Source of the DNA: Brevibacterium sp. RIT 803
Lineage (GTDB): Bacteria; Actinomycetota; Actinomycetes; Actinomycetales; Brevibacteriaceae
Reading direction: 5' to 3'
Assembly (NCBI RefSeq): GCF_016892625.1
Contig: NZ_JAFEMW010000007.1
Location: 1 to 64,000 of the forward strand
DNA length: 64,000 nucleotides
Shown here: piece after piece, positions 37,358-45,999 of the stretch
How the letters are laid out: each line of letters opens with the position of its first letter
Numbering within the stretch: position 1 is the first letter of the stretch
Notes under the pieces: generated by a model
Database searches by the model: none
The model's input: only the letters and a program-made list of their open reading frames with translations
What the model was told of the DNA's origin: nothing
Translations under genes and position numbers: made by a program

Positions 37358-37405
37358 TCGCATTTTCGAAATCCCTGACATCTGTCCTTGGTCGTTATGG
37401 GGCCC

Positions 37406-37504
37406 GGCTCGCACCTGGCTTGCATCTGGTTCGCACCTGGCTTGCACTTGGCTCGTCCCTGCTGTGCGCTCGGTTCGCACGCGGGTCGCACGTGGGTCGC
37501 ACTG
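37406..37504. repeat. Nine 11-bp tandem repeats between livK and fabG
   Basis: Nine contiguous 11-bp units with consensus GG(C/T)TCGCACCT; the fifth and sixth are most degenerate. The period is close to one helical turn and is not a multiple of three, so it is not a protein repeat. It sits between the livK promoter and the fabG operator candidate. Confidence 0.75.
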
Positions 37505-37545
37505 ACGTCGACATCCGGCAAAGATGGGTGAAATCCACGGTCCAA

Positions 37546-37559
37546 TGTTTGAGCAAACA
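37546..37559. promoter_or_regulatory. Candidate operator upstream of fabG
   Basis: TGTTTG-AG-CAAACA, an inverted repeat with 6-bp arms, 105 bp before the fabG start. Similar symmetric sites are bound by TetR-family regulators of acyl-CoA metabolism. No regulator gene is adjacent. Confidence 0.35.
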
Positions 37560-37664
37560 ATCGTTCAGTTACTTTTGTGGTCTATGGTGGAAACTGCGAG
37601 AGGTGAGATCCAGGTCACCCTTCTCGTCATCAACTACGAACTATCATTTCGGAGGACAATCGTC

Positions 37665-38408
37665 ATGACTCGGACAGCAATCGTCACTGGTGGCGGCCGC
37701 GGCATCGGAGCCGCCATCGCCCAGCGCCTGGCCAAGGACGGAGTGAACGTCGCGATCCTCGACATGGGCCCCACCGAAGACTCGGTTAAGGCTGTCGAAT
37801 CCGCAGGTATGAAGGGGCTGGGAGTCGCCACCGATGTCTCTGACGAAGCCTCAGTCGAGTCCGCTGTGAAGACCGTCGCAGAGACCCTCGGTGCTCCGAC
37901 CATCCTCGTCAACAATGCCGGCATTCTTCGGGACAACCTGCTGTTCAAGATGACTCATGAAGAATTCCAAAAGGTCCTCTCCGTGCACCTCGGCGGGGCA
38001 TTTCTGATGACCAAGGCCGTTCAGTCGTACATGGTGGAAGCGAAATTCGGGCGCATCGTGTCGATGTCGTCGACATCGGCGCAGGGCAACCGAGGGCAGA
38101 CGAACTACTCTGCTGCCAAGGCGGGGATTCAGGGGATGACGAAGACGTGGTCGATCGAACTCGGCAAATTCGGGGTCACAGCAAACGCGATTGCACCCGG
38201 CCTCATCGAAACTGATATGACCAAAGCCACCGCTGAGCGGATGGGCGTGAACTACGAGGACTTCATCGCAGCGGGAATCGGCCAGATTCCTGTGGCGCGC
38301 ACGGGAAAACCCGAAGACATTGCCCACACCGCCTCATTCCTCGCTTCCGAAGGCGCCGGGTTCGTCTCCGGTCAGGTGATCTATGTGGCCGGAGGGCCGA
38401 AGGACTGA
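37665..38408 (+). CDS. fabG: SDR-family 3-oxoacyl-ACP/acetoacetyl-CoA reductase
   Basis: A 247-residue short-chain dehydrogenase: cofactor loop TGGGRGIGAA, NNAG, catalytic Ser in SMSSTSAQGN, and YSAAKAGIQG with the Tyr/Lys pair. GGAGGA is 8 nt before ATG 37665; the open frame extends further upstream without similarity. With the following thiolase it forms the pair that makes 3-hydroxybutyryl-CoA (PhaB/PhaA type) or serves short-chain acyl-CoA turnover. No PHA synthase is in the window. Confidence 0.88.
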   Translation: MTRTAIVTGGGRGIGAAIAQRLAKDGVNVAILDMGPTEDSVKAVESAGMKGLGVATDVSDEASVESAVKTVAETLGAPTILVNNAGILRDNLLFKMTHEEFQKVLSVHLGGAFLMTKAVQSYMVEAKFGRIVSMSSTSAQGNRGQTNYSAAKAGIQGMTKTWSIELGKFGVTANAIAPGLIETDMTKATAERMGVNYEDFIAAGIGQIPVARTGKPEDIAHTASFLASEGAGFVSGQVIYVAGGPKD

Positions 38409-38483
38409 CCCCCAGCGAATTCCGGTTCCACGATCATCGCGGCGAACTCAGGTCCGACGCACCACACTGAAGAAAGGCACGTC

Positions 38484-39683
38484 ATGCGCGAAGCAGTTAT
38501 CGTCTCCACCGCCAGAACTCCGATCGGAAAGGCGTACAAAGGAGCGTTCAACAATACTCAGGCCCAGGAACTTGCTGGCCACGCCATTTCTCACGCTGTC
38601 TCACGGGCTGGTCTGGAAGGGGGCGAAGTCGATGACGTCATCCTCGGTGCGGCCCTCCAGCAGGGCAGTCAGTCCACCAACGTCGCGCGCCAAGCAGCAC
38701 TCCGAGCAGGACTCCCCACAACAGTCCCCGGAATGACGATCGACCGTCAGTGCTCCTCCGGTCTGATGGGCATTGCGACGGCAGCGAAGCAGATTCTCTT
38801 CGACGGCCAGGAGATCGCGGTCGGCGGCGGCGTCGAGTCGGTGTCACTGGTGCAGAACGACAAGATGAACATGTACCGGGCGCAGGACCCGTGGCTGGTC
38901 GAGCATGTTCCCGGAATCTACTACCCGATGCTCGCCACCGCCGAGGTGGTTGCAGAACGGTATGGCATCAGCCGTGAAGCGCAGGACGAATACTCGCTGT
39001 CCTCGCAGCAGCGGACTGCCGCCGCTCAGGAGGCCGGTCGGTTCGACGATGAGATCGTACCGTTGCCGTCGACGAAGATCGTCGTCGACAAGGAGACGAA
39101 GGAATCGTCGACCCAGCAGGTGACGCTTGAGCGCGACGAGGGGAATCGCCCATCGACGACATTGGAGAGTTTGGCCGGGTTGAATCCCGTACTCAAGCCC
39201 GGCGATGCGTCCAAGGTTCCGAGCATCACTGCAGGCAACGCCTCACAATTGTCCGACGGCGCTTCTGCTTCGGTGCTGATGTCGGGCGATGAGGCGAGTC
39301 GGCGAGGCCTGGAGCCGCTGGGCATCTATCGAGGTATGGCAGTGGCCGGCTGTGATCCCGACGAAATGGGGATCGGGCCAGTCTTTGCGATTCCGAAGCT
39401 GCTCAAGGCGCAGGGGCTGTCGATCGATGACATCGGACTGTGGGAGCTCAACGAAGCATTTGCGGTTCAGGCTCTCTACTGCCGTGACCGGTTGGGGATC
39501 GATCCCGAGAAGTACAACGTCGATGGTGGCGGTATTTCAGTCGGTCACCCATACGGAATGACCGGTGCTCGCCTTGTCGGCCATGCTCTCATCGAGGGAC
39601 GTCGTCGCGGCGTCAAGTATGTCGTCGTCACGATGTGCATCGGCGGCGGCCAGGGTGCTGCGGGACTCTTCGAAGTCTGCTGA
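38484..39683 (+). CDS. Acetyl-CoA acetyltransferase (thiolase)
   Basis: A 399-residue thiolase. The nucleophilic Cys is in IDRQCSSGL (near 92) and the second Cys in [16 protein letters not shown] at the C-terminus. The His motif reads [10 protein letters not shown] rather than the common GHPIGxSGxR. AAAGG lies before the ATG. It converges with the HNH gene, with only 4 bp between the two stops. Confidence 0.9.
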   Translation: MREAVIVSTARTPIGKAYKGAFNNTQAQELAGHAISHAVSRAGLEGGEVDDVILGAALQQGSQSTNVARQAALRAGLPTTVPGMTIDRQCSSGLMGIATAAKQILFDGQEIAVGGGVESVSLVQNDKMNMYRAQDPWLVEHVPGIYYPMLATAEVVAERYGISREAQDEYSLSSQQRTAAAQEAGRFDDEIVPLPSTKIVVDKETKESSTQQVTLERDEGNRPSTTLESLAGLNPVLKPGDASKVPSITAGNASQLSDGASASVLMSGDEASRRGLEPLGIYRGMAVAGCDPDEMGIGPVFAIPKLLKAQGLSIDDIGLWELNEAFAVQALYCRDRLGIDPEKYNVDGGGISVGHPYGMTGARLVGHALIEGRRRGVKYVVVTMCIGGGQGAAGLFEVC

Positions 39684-39687
39684 GTCA

Positions 39688-42237
39688 TCAGAACGGTGGC
39701 TTTTCGCCCGAGTCCCAGAACCACTGCTTCGCATTCTGGTCGGGCAGGCGGGAGAAGGGATCGATGTATTCGGCCTGGCCGGGGGACTGAAGTCCTTCGG
39801 CGGGACCAGCCGTCGACTGCGCAGTTTGTGACTGCATGGTCGACGGCTCTTCTTCTGCCGTCTCTGCTTTCTTGCGATGGTTCTTCTTCGCGGGCGGATT
39901 CTCTGTGTCAGCAGGGGCAGTTTTCCTCGGATGTGCAGATCCCGTCGGCGGTGCACCGGTTTGAGATGCAGATCCCGTCGCAGGTGCAGCTGTTCGAGGC
40001 GCAGCAGTTCGAGGTGCAGCTGTTCGAGGTGCAGCTGTCGAAGACGCAGCCGGTGGTGGAACAGTCGCCCGGGGCGGGGCTGTGGCGAAATATCTGAGGA
40101 AGAGCCTCGCGTGCTCGACGTTGATCGGATTGTCGGGCGGCATGACTTCGGTGGTGATTCCGTGCCTGAAAATGTATTCGAGTCGCCCAGGTTCTGTCAT
40201 TCTGACTGAGAACTTCCGGTCTGTCTTCGCTTGGTGATGGAGCTTACACAGATTGTGGAGATTGCCGAATCGAGTGAGACCGCCGGTCTGTGGACTGTCG
40301 TGGTCAAAGGGAATGATGTGATCGACCTCGGTGAGCTCGGCACGACGAGTGCAACCGGGCATGGTGCAGTTCATCCACTGGGCGGCCAGAGGCTGTCGAA
40401 TGCTGTTGGGGATCGTATAGCTGGTGGCCTTTGCATCGAGTGGCGTGCCGGTCGCTGGGTCCGTGAGGATCCGTGTCCATGTCGATGCATATCCGGCGAG
40501 CCGGCGCGCCATGTCGGCTGGAAGGGGAGAGCCGTCTGGAAGCATTCCGGCCAAATCGCATACATCTGTATCTGTCCGCTGCTCGCCAGCGGTGTCGGTC
40601 GAAGGGGACGTTGTCGCCGCTGTCGCCGTGGCTGCCTCTGTTCGTTCTGCATTCGTGATTTCCGCTGCGCTCGCTGCGTCGTCGGAGGTAGCCAGGAACT
40701 GGCTGAGCAGCGTGAACATTGGAACGGTGACCGTCGTCCGTGCCTGGTGGGAGAGCCAATACTCATCGGTGGGCAAGTCGAGGAGAACCTCGTAGTTGAC
40801 TGTGCACTTTGAACCGTCAGGTTCCGACGAGGAATCAGGGACGAACGCTGTATCAGGATCGAACCCTGTCGGCGAGAAAGGGGTGTCGGGTGCTGGTCGG
40901 CTGTTCTTCAGCGCTTCGAGGAACCGTGGGTCGCGCAGACAGTCGGCCGATTCATTCTCCTGATCTTCCTTCTCGGCGTCGGCCGGTGCTGAAGCCTCGT
41001 CATCCATCTGGCCGAAAGTCCGCTCGATGTAATCGAGTAGGGATTCCTCGGGAGACATGGGGACACCGTCTGATCCCACGAACAGACCGTCGATCGGGAA
41101 GTCGGTACTCGTCGTCTCGCCAGTTGTGGTGTTGTTGCTGGTGATTCGCAGTTTCAGCTGTGGCCGGGTACGAGTGAATATGTCGAGCATGAGCGCATCG
41201 ATGCCGCGGTCGTCTTCGAATGACTCCCCGGGGCTCAGCTGGTCGCCGAACGCGGAAGTGTTTCCCTTGTAGACGGAGCGGGCGAATGCTTCGACTCTTC
41301 TATAGCAGGCGTTGAGCTCTGGGGCAGGCCCTGTGAGAGTGAGGTAGGCGGTACCGTCATCACCCGTGCTGATATCGACTCGGCGGCGAACTGCGACCTT
41401 CTCAAGGGTCTCCTGTGCCGGTTGGGTCGCTGCGATCTTCAGCGCGAGAGAGCGCTTGAACGTTTCGATTGTGATATCCGCACGCCTGTCGGCCAAATAG
41501 TCATCAATGCTCGGCAGGTATCTGAATGCGACGTCTCGGCAACGACGCGTCACGAACGCAACATGCTCAACGGTGAAATCGCCGTCGGCGCAGCGCTGGT
41601 GGAACTTCGGAAGCCCGTGCACCAACGTCATCGCAGAGGTGATGTGTCTATAGGCTCCGGACGTAGTCGCGCCGAGCAGAGCCGAGTATTCGCTGATGTC
41701 TTCAGCACAAGCGTATTGATGCGTCCATCCGTTGAACGTCGATGTGGGTCTGTAGGCAGGGAAGTCGGGAAGCGGCTCGGGATGTTCTCGGGCTTCCCTC
41801 TGTTCACGACGCATCCTTCGCCCCGCTCCACGGTCCTTCTTTCTGCTTGACCCGCCGGCGGCGCCAGCCGTGCCCGCCTCACCCCACTTACCGGTGTTAT
41901 CGGATTGGGCGCTCGCCTTCGTGTTCTTCGTGGAGCGGCTGCGTGGGCGCTTGCGGCAGCTGTGTCGGCTGACGGTTTCCGCGAGCGACGCGAAGTCGTA
42001 TGGAATCATCAGGTCGGGACCCGCGAGTCCAAGGTAGTGCGCAACCTCTCGGACGAAGACGCTGCTGGTTGCGTCCAGTGCCGCAAACTGTGCCTGGTCG
42101 CTGCAGGCATAGACGGCTGACAGGTCGCTGAACGGCGAATCTTCATCAATATCAAGGCTGCGGCCGCTGAAGGCTGATGAGCTGGAGTCATCCGAGTGCA
42201 CACCGTAGTGAGAGCTGTCGTCGTCCATGTGCTTCAT
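39688..42237 (-). CDS. DUF222 / HNH endonuclease family protein (13E12-type)
   Basis: An 849-residue member of the large actinobacterial DUF222-HNH family. The DUF222 region spans roughly residues 60-450. The HNH domain (near 660-710) has CTRRAELTEVDHIIPFDH and LHNLCKLHHQAKT with the metal and catalytic His residues. A low-complexity Ala/Pro/Thr tail follows. GGAGG lies 7 nt before ATG 42237; ATG 42228 is an alternative. These genes are often multicopy in actinobacteria and their role is unresolved. The gene is flanked upstream by AT-rich, repeat-bearing DNA. Confidence 0.85.
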   Translation of the reverse strand: MKHMDDDSSHYGVHSDDSSSSAFSGRSLDIDEDSPFSDLSAVYACSDQAQFAALDATSSVFVREVAHYLGLAGPDLMIPYDFASLAETVSRHSCRKRPRSRSTKNTKASAQSDNTGKWGEAGTAGAAGGSSRKKDRGAGRRMRREQREAREHPEPLPDFPAYRPTSTFNGWTHQYACAEDISEYSALLGATTSGAYRHITSAMTLVHGLPKFHQRCADGDFTVEHVAFVTRRCRDVAFRYLPSIDDYLADRRADITIETFKRSLALKIAATQPAQETLEKVAVRRRVDISTGDDGTAYLTLTGPAPELNACYRRVEAFARSVYKGNTSAFGDQLSPGESFEDDRGIDALMLDIFTRTRPQLKLRITSNNTTTGETTSTDFPIDGLFVGSDGVPMSPEESLLDYIERTFGQMDDEASAPADAEKEDQENESADCLRDPRFLEALKNSRPAPDTPFSPTGFDPDTAFVPDSSSEPDGSKCTVNYEVLLDLPTDEYWLSHQARTTVTVPMFTLLSQFLATSDDAASAAEITNAERTEAATATAATTSPSTDTAGEQRTDTDVCDLAGMLPDGSPLPADMARRLAGYASTWTRILTDPATGTPLDAKATSYTIPNSIRQPLAAQWMNCTMPGCTRRAELTEVDHIIPFDHDSPQTGGLTRFGNLHNLCKLHHQAKTDRKFSVRMTEPGRLEYIFRHGITTEVMPPDNPINVEHARLFLRYFATAPPRATVPPPAASSTAAPRTAAPRTAAPRTAAPATGSASQTGAPPTGSAHPRKTAPADTENPPAKKNHRKKAETAEEEPSTMQSQTAQSTAGPAEGLQSPGQAEYIDPFSRLPDQNAKQWFWDSGEKPPF
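39986..40045 (-). repeat. 15-bp tandem repeats encoding Ala-Ala-Pro-Arg-Thr
   Basis: About four 15-bp units (GCAGCTGTTCGAGGT on the plus strand) within the C-terminal tail of the HNH gene. A second near-duplicate (TGCAGATCCCGTCG) occurs twice just before it. Slippage-prone, in frame. Confidence 0.8.
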
Positions 42238-42457
42238 TGCGTCGCCTCCTCTCCACTGCGATGTGGAGTCTGCTGATAGTTTGGCGTCTACTCACAGTCT
42301 AACTAAAAATAGAACGTAAAGCCAGACACATTCGAATAAAAGACGAACAGCAAATGGCTCGAACATACATCTAGCTATACAAAATCTCAGTAGGACTTAA
42401 TTGAGGAGCATTCAGCCACAGATGTTTATCCAGTACGGTTTGTTGTTATATGATCCC
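42238..42457. other. AT-rich segment upstream of the HNH and MATE genes
   Basis: From about 42290 the composition drops to clearly AT-rich for about 160 bp, unlike the surrounding genes. It separates the divergent HNH and MATE genes. No gene is recognised. It could hold both promoters or be a remnant of acquired DNA. Confidence 0.5.
42426..42454 (+). promoter_or_regulatory. Candidate promoter for the MATE gene
   Basis: TTATCC and TATGAT are separated by 17 bp. The -10 is good and the -35 weak. Transcription would start within the first 42-bp repeat, giving a leader of about 150 nt. Confidence 0.4.
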
Positions 42458-42569
42458 ATTCACCACTGACGCGAGAAGCTGAGCCACCGACGCAGGAACA
42501 TTCACCACTGACACGAGAGGCTGGGCCACCGACGCAGGAACGTTCACCACTGACACGAGGGCCTGCGCA
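42458..42569. repeat. 42-bp tandem repeat, 2.7 copies
   Basis: Two near-identical 42-bp units beginning (A/G)TTCACCACTGAC and a partial third of about 28 bp, located 44 bp before the MATE start. The unit is a multiple of three and reads as a 14-residue repeat on the minus strand, but that frame has no ribosome site or similarity. Confidence 0.75.
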
Positions 42570-42612
42570 ATCGTCCTGGGAAGCAGTTCCACCGATTCGT
42601 TAGACTCGATCC

Positions 42613-43929
42613 GTGGCAGCGATCGACAAAGACATTCTCCGTTTGGCACTTCCGGCCCTCGGAGCACTGATTGCCGAACCCATCTTCTTGCTCTCTGACA
42701 CGGCCATGGTCGGCCACCTCGGCGCCGGTGCATTGGGATCGCTGGCGATCGCGTCGACGATTCTGCAGACCGTCCTCGGACTGATGATCTTCCTCGCCTA
42801 TGCCACCACCCCTCGGGTCGCCAGGCGAATGGGTGCCGGAGACCGCTCCGGTGCCATCAACGCGGGTTTCGATGGAATCTGGCTTGCCCTGTGCACCTCG
42901 GTGCTGCTGCTGGCGATCGGGCTGCCTCTGCTCAAGCCGGTGATCGCTGCATTCGAACCCGGTGCCGAGATCGCCGAGGGAGCGCACTCCTATCTCGCCA
43001 TCTCCTGGTGGGGCCTGCCCTTCATGCTCGTCGTCATCGCCGCCACAGGGCTCCTGCGCGGGCTGCAGGACACGCGCACACCACTCATCGTGGCAGCAGC
43101 CGGATGCATCGCCAACATCGGGTTGAACGCGATCTTCATCTACGGCCTCGATATGGGAGTTGCCGGCTCCGCGCTGGGCACCGTCATCGCGCAAGCGGGG
43201 ATGTGCTCCGTCTATGTGGCGATCTCGATCAGGGCTGCACGACGGTTCCACGCCACTTTCAGACCAGACTGGTCCGGCGTGCTCTCCTCGGCGAAGACCT
43301 CCGGCTGGCTGCTGGTGCGCAATGCATCCCTGCGCGCGGCTCTCATCATCCTCGTCTTCCTCGCCACTGCTATGGGCACGACCGAGCTCGCCGCGATCCA
43401 AGTCGCGCAGAGCATCTTCTTCGCTCTCGCACTCGCCCTCGACTCACTGGCGATTGCCGGTCAGGCCCTGATCGGACTCCAGCTGGGCGCACGGAACGTC
43501 GATGCAGTGGCCGCGATCAACCGGAGGCTGTGTCTGTGGGGCGTCGTCTTCGGGGTCGTCGTCGGTCTCATCCTCCTCGCAGGCGCCGGAATCATTCCCC
43601 GCGGCTTCTCGTCGGACCCGGCAGTCGTCGCGCTGATGACGAGCCTCCTTCCCGTGCTGGCTCTGAGCATGCCCATCGCCGGCTATGTATTCGTCCTCGA
43701 CGGTGTCCTCATGGGCGCCGAGGACGCGAGATATCTGGCTCTGGCACAATTGGTAGCTGTGGGCGGATATGCGATTCTGCTGATTCCGATCGTCCTCTAT
43801 TGGCCCGGTGCTCTGGGCCTGTGGGCCGCATTCTGCATCGGCTTCGTCGGCCTTCGGGCGCTGACGTTGGGGTGGCGGGTGCGCAATCGCAGTTGGATCG
43901 CTCGTGCGGTCGAGAAAGGAACCTCATGA
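42613..43929 (+). CDS. MATE-family efflux transporter (DinF-like)
   Basis: A 438-residue polytopic protein with twelve probable membrane segments in two homologous halves (PALGALIAEPIFLLSDTAMV; GTTELAAIQVAQSIFFALA). MATE proteins export cationic drugs or metabolites using Na+ or H+. The DinF branch is the best fit from the N-terminus. Starts at GTG without a strong ribosome site; its stop overlaps the GNAT gene. Confidence 0.88.
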   Translation: MAAIDKDILRLALPALGALIAEPIFLLSDTAMVGHLGAGALGSLAIASTILQTVLGLMIFLAYATTPRVARRMGAGDRSGAINAGFDGIWLALCTSVLLLAIGLPLLKPVIAAFEPGAEIAEGAHSYLAISWWGLPFMLVVIAATGLLRGLQDTRTPLIVAAAGCIANIGLNAIFIYGLDMGVAGSALGTVIAQAGMCSVYVAISIRAARRFHATFRPDWSGVLSSAKTSGWLLVRNASLRAALIILVFLATAMGTTELAAIQVAQSIFFALALALDSLAIAGQALIGLQLGARNVDAVAAINRRLCLWGVVFGVVVGLILLAGAGIIPRGFSSDPAVVALMTSLLPVLALSMPIAGYVFVLDGVLMGAEDARYLALAQLVAVGGYAILLIPIVLYWPGALGLWAAFCIGFVGLRALTLGWRVRNRSWIARAVEKGTS

Positions 43930-44630
43930 ACGAACGTCAGAACCAGGATTCCGCCGAGGCGGCCCGCCGGACCGAACTCAGGTCACGGATCCGCCCGCTG
44001 GGTCCAGAGACCCCAGACGAGGCATTCCTACCCTTCCTCGATCTGTGCTTCAACTGGTCTTTGGACAAGCCGAGGATCGACGTCGATGAGCTCATCGAGC
44101 GCGACGATGCGGCCTTCTACTTCAAGGACTGGGGGCGCGAGGGCGACATTGCGGTGGCCGCCTACGCGAAGGACCCGAACGGCGGAGACGCCGCCGACGA
44201 GCAGCCCGCCGAGGACCAGTCCGCCGAGGACCAGTCCGCCGACGACCACCCTGCAGGCGGACACGACGGTGCCGCGGATTCAGAACCGGAGATCATCGGA
44301 CTCGCATGGCTGCGTCTGGCCGCGTTCGATGCAGTGATCGAAAAGTCGACCGACACCACCGCCGAAGCGGGTTCGCGCTTCGCCGGGTACGGCTGGGTGG
44401 CCGGGGACATCCCCGAGCTCTCATTGGCTGTTCTGCCTGATCATCAGTCTCAGGGAATCGGCGGCATGCTCCTCGACGTGGTGTGCACCTTGGCGAAGAT
44501 GAGCGGTTTCCCTGCCGTCAGTCTGTCCGTCGAGGACGGAAACGGCGCGGCTCGTCTTTACCACGACCGCGGGTTCGTCACGGTCGGGCGCAATGGAAAC
44601 GCCGACATCCTCGTCCGTCGGCTCAAGTGA
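43926..44630 (+). CDS. GNAT-family acetyltransferase with acidic insertion
   Basis: A 234-residue acyl-CoA-dependent N-acetyltransferase; the acetyl-CoA loop is PDHQSQGIGGMLL, followed by SVEDGNGAARLYHDRGF. Residues ~84-115 are an acidic insertion with a duplicated 15-bp unit (44211-44240) encoding EDQSA. ATG overlaps the MATE stop and AAAGGA precedes it. Substrate unknown; coupling to an exporter suggests joint detoxification (inference). Confidence 0.83.
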   Translation: MNERQNQDSAEAARRTELRSRIRPLGPETPDEAFLPFLDLCFNWSLDKPRIDVDELIERDDAAFYFKDWGREGDIAVAAYAKDPNGGDAADEQPAEDQSAEDQSADDHPAGGHDGAADSEPEIIGLAWLRLAAFDAVIEKSTDTTAEAGSRFAGYGWVAGDIPELSLAVLPDHQSQGIGGMLLDVVCTLAKMSGFPAVSLSVEDGNGAARLYHDRGFVTVGRNGNADILVRRLK

Positions 44631-44672
44631 CTGAGACGAAGTCAGCAATGACATCAGGAGCCAGCCGAACCA

Positions 44673-44692
44673 GCTAGGCCAGCCCACCTAGC
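44673..44692. terminator. Weak hairpin between convergent GNAT and M1 genes
   Basis: GCTAGG-N8-CCTAGC, without T runs. The motif CCAGCTAGG(C/T)CAG is also repeated nearby. Possible bidirectional terminator, low certainty. Confidence 0.25.
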
Positions 44693-44700
44693 CGATCCAG

Positions 44701-45999
44701 CTAGGTCAGCTCAGGCAGCTCCTCTTCGAACAGCCACGGCCGGACAACCTCGGCGAGGTCGCGGCCGACTACACCAGAGACGCACTCGAGGAAATCCGAG
44801 GTATCGACCGAAGAATGACGATGCTTCGTCGTCCATTCGGAGATCGCAGCGAAGAAGTCCTCATCGCCGATCTCAAGCCTCAGCGCGTGCAAGCAGAGTG
44901 CCCCGCGCTTGTACACACGGTCATCGAACATATCGTGACCGCCCGGGTCGGTGAGCACGAAGTCCTGCGGCTCATCGGCCAGAGCCTCCCGCCAGGTCTG
45001 CGCACACTCATGCGCGCTGCTGCGGCCCGATGCCTCCGACCACAGCCACTCCGAATAGCAGGCGAAGCCCTCATTGAGCCAGATGTCTGACCAGCGCCGA
45101 GGCGTCAGCGAGTTCCCGAACCACTGATGGGCCATCTCATGGGCGACGAGTCGCTCGGCCTCCCACTCCTCGCCGAGATGGTTGGGGCCGAGCACGGACA
45201 GAGGCTGTGACTCAAGGGGGATCTCGAGTTCGTCGTCGGTCACGACCACGTCGTAGCGGTCGAAGGGGTAGGGACCGAACCGTTCGATGAACTCGTTCAT
45301 CATGGAGTGCTGGATCTGCAGACGAGTGGACGCTGCGGTCCAATGCTCACCGGCGTAGAGACCCAGGGAGACAGGAGAAGGCTCAGCACCATCCTCGGCG
45401 TCGATCTGGGCGTGCCGGTAGCGGCCTATCTGTACCGTGGCCAGATAGGTCGCCAGGGGTGTCTGTGACTCGTAGGTCCATGCCGTGCGGCCGGCCTTGC
45501 GAACCTTGTCGACGAGTTCTCCGTTGGACACGACCGTATATTCGGATTCCGTGAGCACGCGGATGCGGTACTTCGACTTGTCCGAGGGGTGGTCGTTGCA
45601 GGGGAACCAGGTTGAGGCGCCGACGGGCTGCCCGGCCACGAGGACACCGTCCTCGAGCTCTTCCCAGCCCACGTCACCCCAGGTTCCGATCGCGGGCTGC
45701 GGGTTTCCGACATAGGAGACGTCGATGCGCACCGATTGGTTCTTCGGCAGGGCATCTGTCGTCAGTCGCAGCTTCTTGCCCCGTGTGGAGTACCGAGCCT
45801 TCTTGCCGTTGACGGCGGCCTTCGTGACTCGCAGACCTGTGAGGTCGAGGAGGATCGTCTTCGTCTCCTGCAGCACACGGCCCGTCAATCTCGCATGTGC
45901 GGAGAGGCGGTTGGGTCCGATCCGGTAGTCGAGGTCGAGATCATAGTGGTCGATGGTGAGTTCGGCGTTACCGACGTTCGGGGTGTAGGGATCAAGCAT
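44701..45999 (-). CDS. M1-family zinc metallopeptidase
   Basis: A 432-residue aminopeptidase of the short actinobacterial M1 type. The zinc motif HEMAHQWFG is near residue 285 and the third ligand Glu lies in LNEGFA about 18 residues later. No signal peptide is seen, so it is probably cytoplasmic. The start taken is ATG 45999, inside the last codons of the Pls-like gene (8-nt overlap), with a purine-poor ribosome site; the frame extends upstream but with no family similarity. The overlap suggests its peptidase activity belongs with the NRPS product. Zinc aminopeptidases that degrade poly-lysine are known from producers. Confidence 0.88.
   Translation of the reverse strand: MLDPYTPNVGNAELTIDHYDLDLDYRIGPNRLSAHARLTGRVLQETKTILLDLTGLRVTKAAVNGKKARYSTRGKKLRLTTDALPKNQSVRIDVSYVGNPQPAIGTWGDVGWEELEDGVLVAGQPVGASTWFPCNDHPSDKSKYRIRVLTESEYTVVSNGELVDKVRKAGRTAWTYESQTPLATYLATVQIGRYRHAQIDAEDGAEPSPVSLGLYAGEHWTAASTRLQIQHSMMNEFIERFGPYPFDRYDVVVTDDELEIPLESQPLSVLGPNHLGEEWEAERLVAHEMAHQWFGNSLTPRRWSDIWLNEGFACYSEWLWSEASGRSSAHECAQTWREALADEPQDFVLTDPGGHDMFDDRVYKRGALCLHALRLEIGDEDFFAAISEWTTKHRHSSVDTSDFLECVSGVVGRDLAEVVRPWLFEEELPELT

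Noticed and set aside
37406..37504. CRISPR array
   Set aside because: Units are contiguous 11-mers without spacers, and no cas genes are present.
37354..37560. Minus-strand small frame over the 11-bp repeats
   Set aside because: An 11-bp period shifts frame every unit, so it cannot be a protein repeat; no similarity.
42446..42733. 95-residue minus-strand frame containing a 14-residue repeat
   Set aside because: Produced by the 42-bp DNA repeat; overlaps the MATE start and has no ribosome site.
42891..43925. Upstream extension of the GNAT frame through the MATE gene (579 residues in total)
   Set aside because: The extension is Arg/His-rich out-of-frame MATE sequence; the ATG at 43926 has a ribosome site and a coupled overlap.
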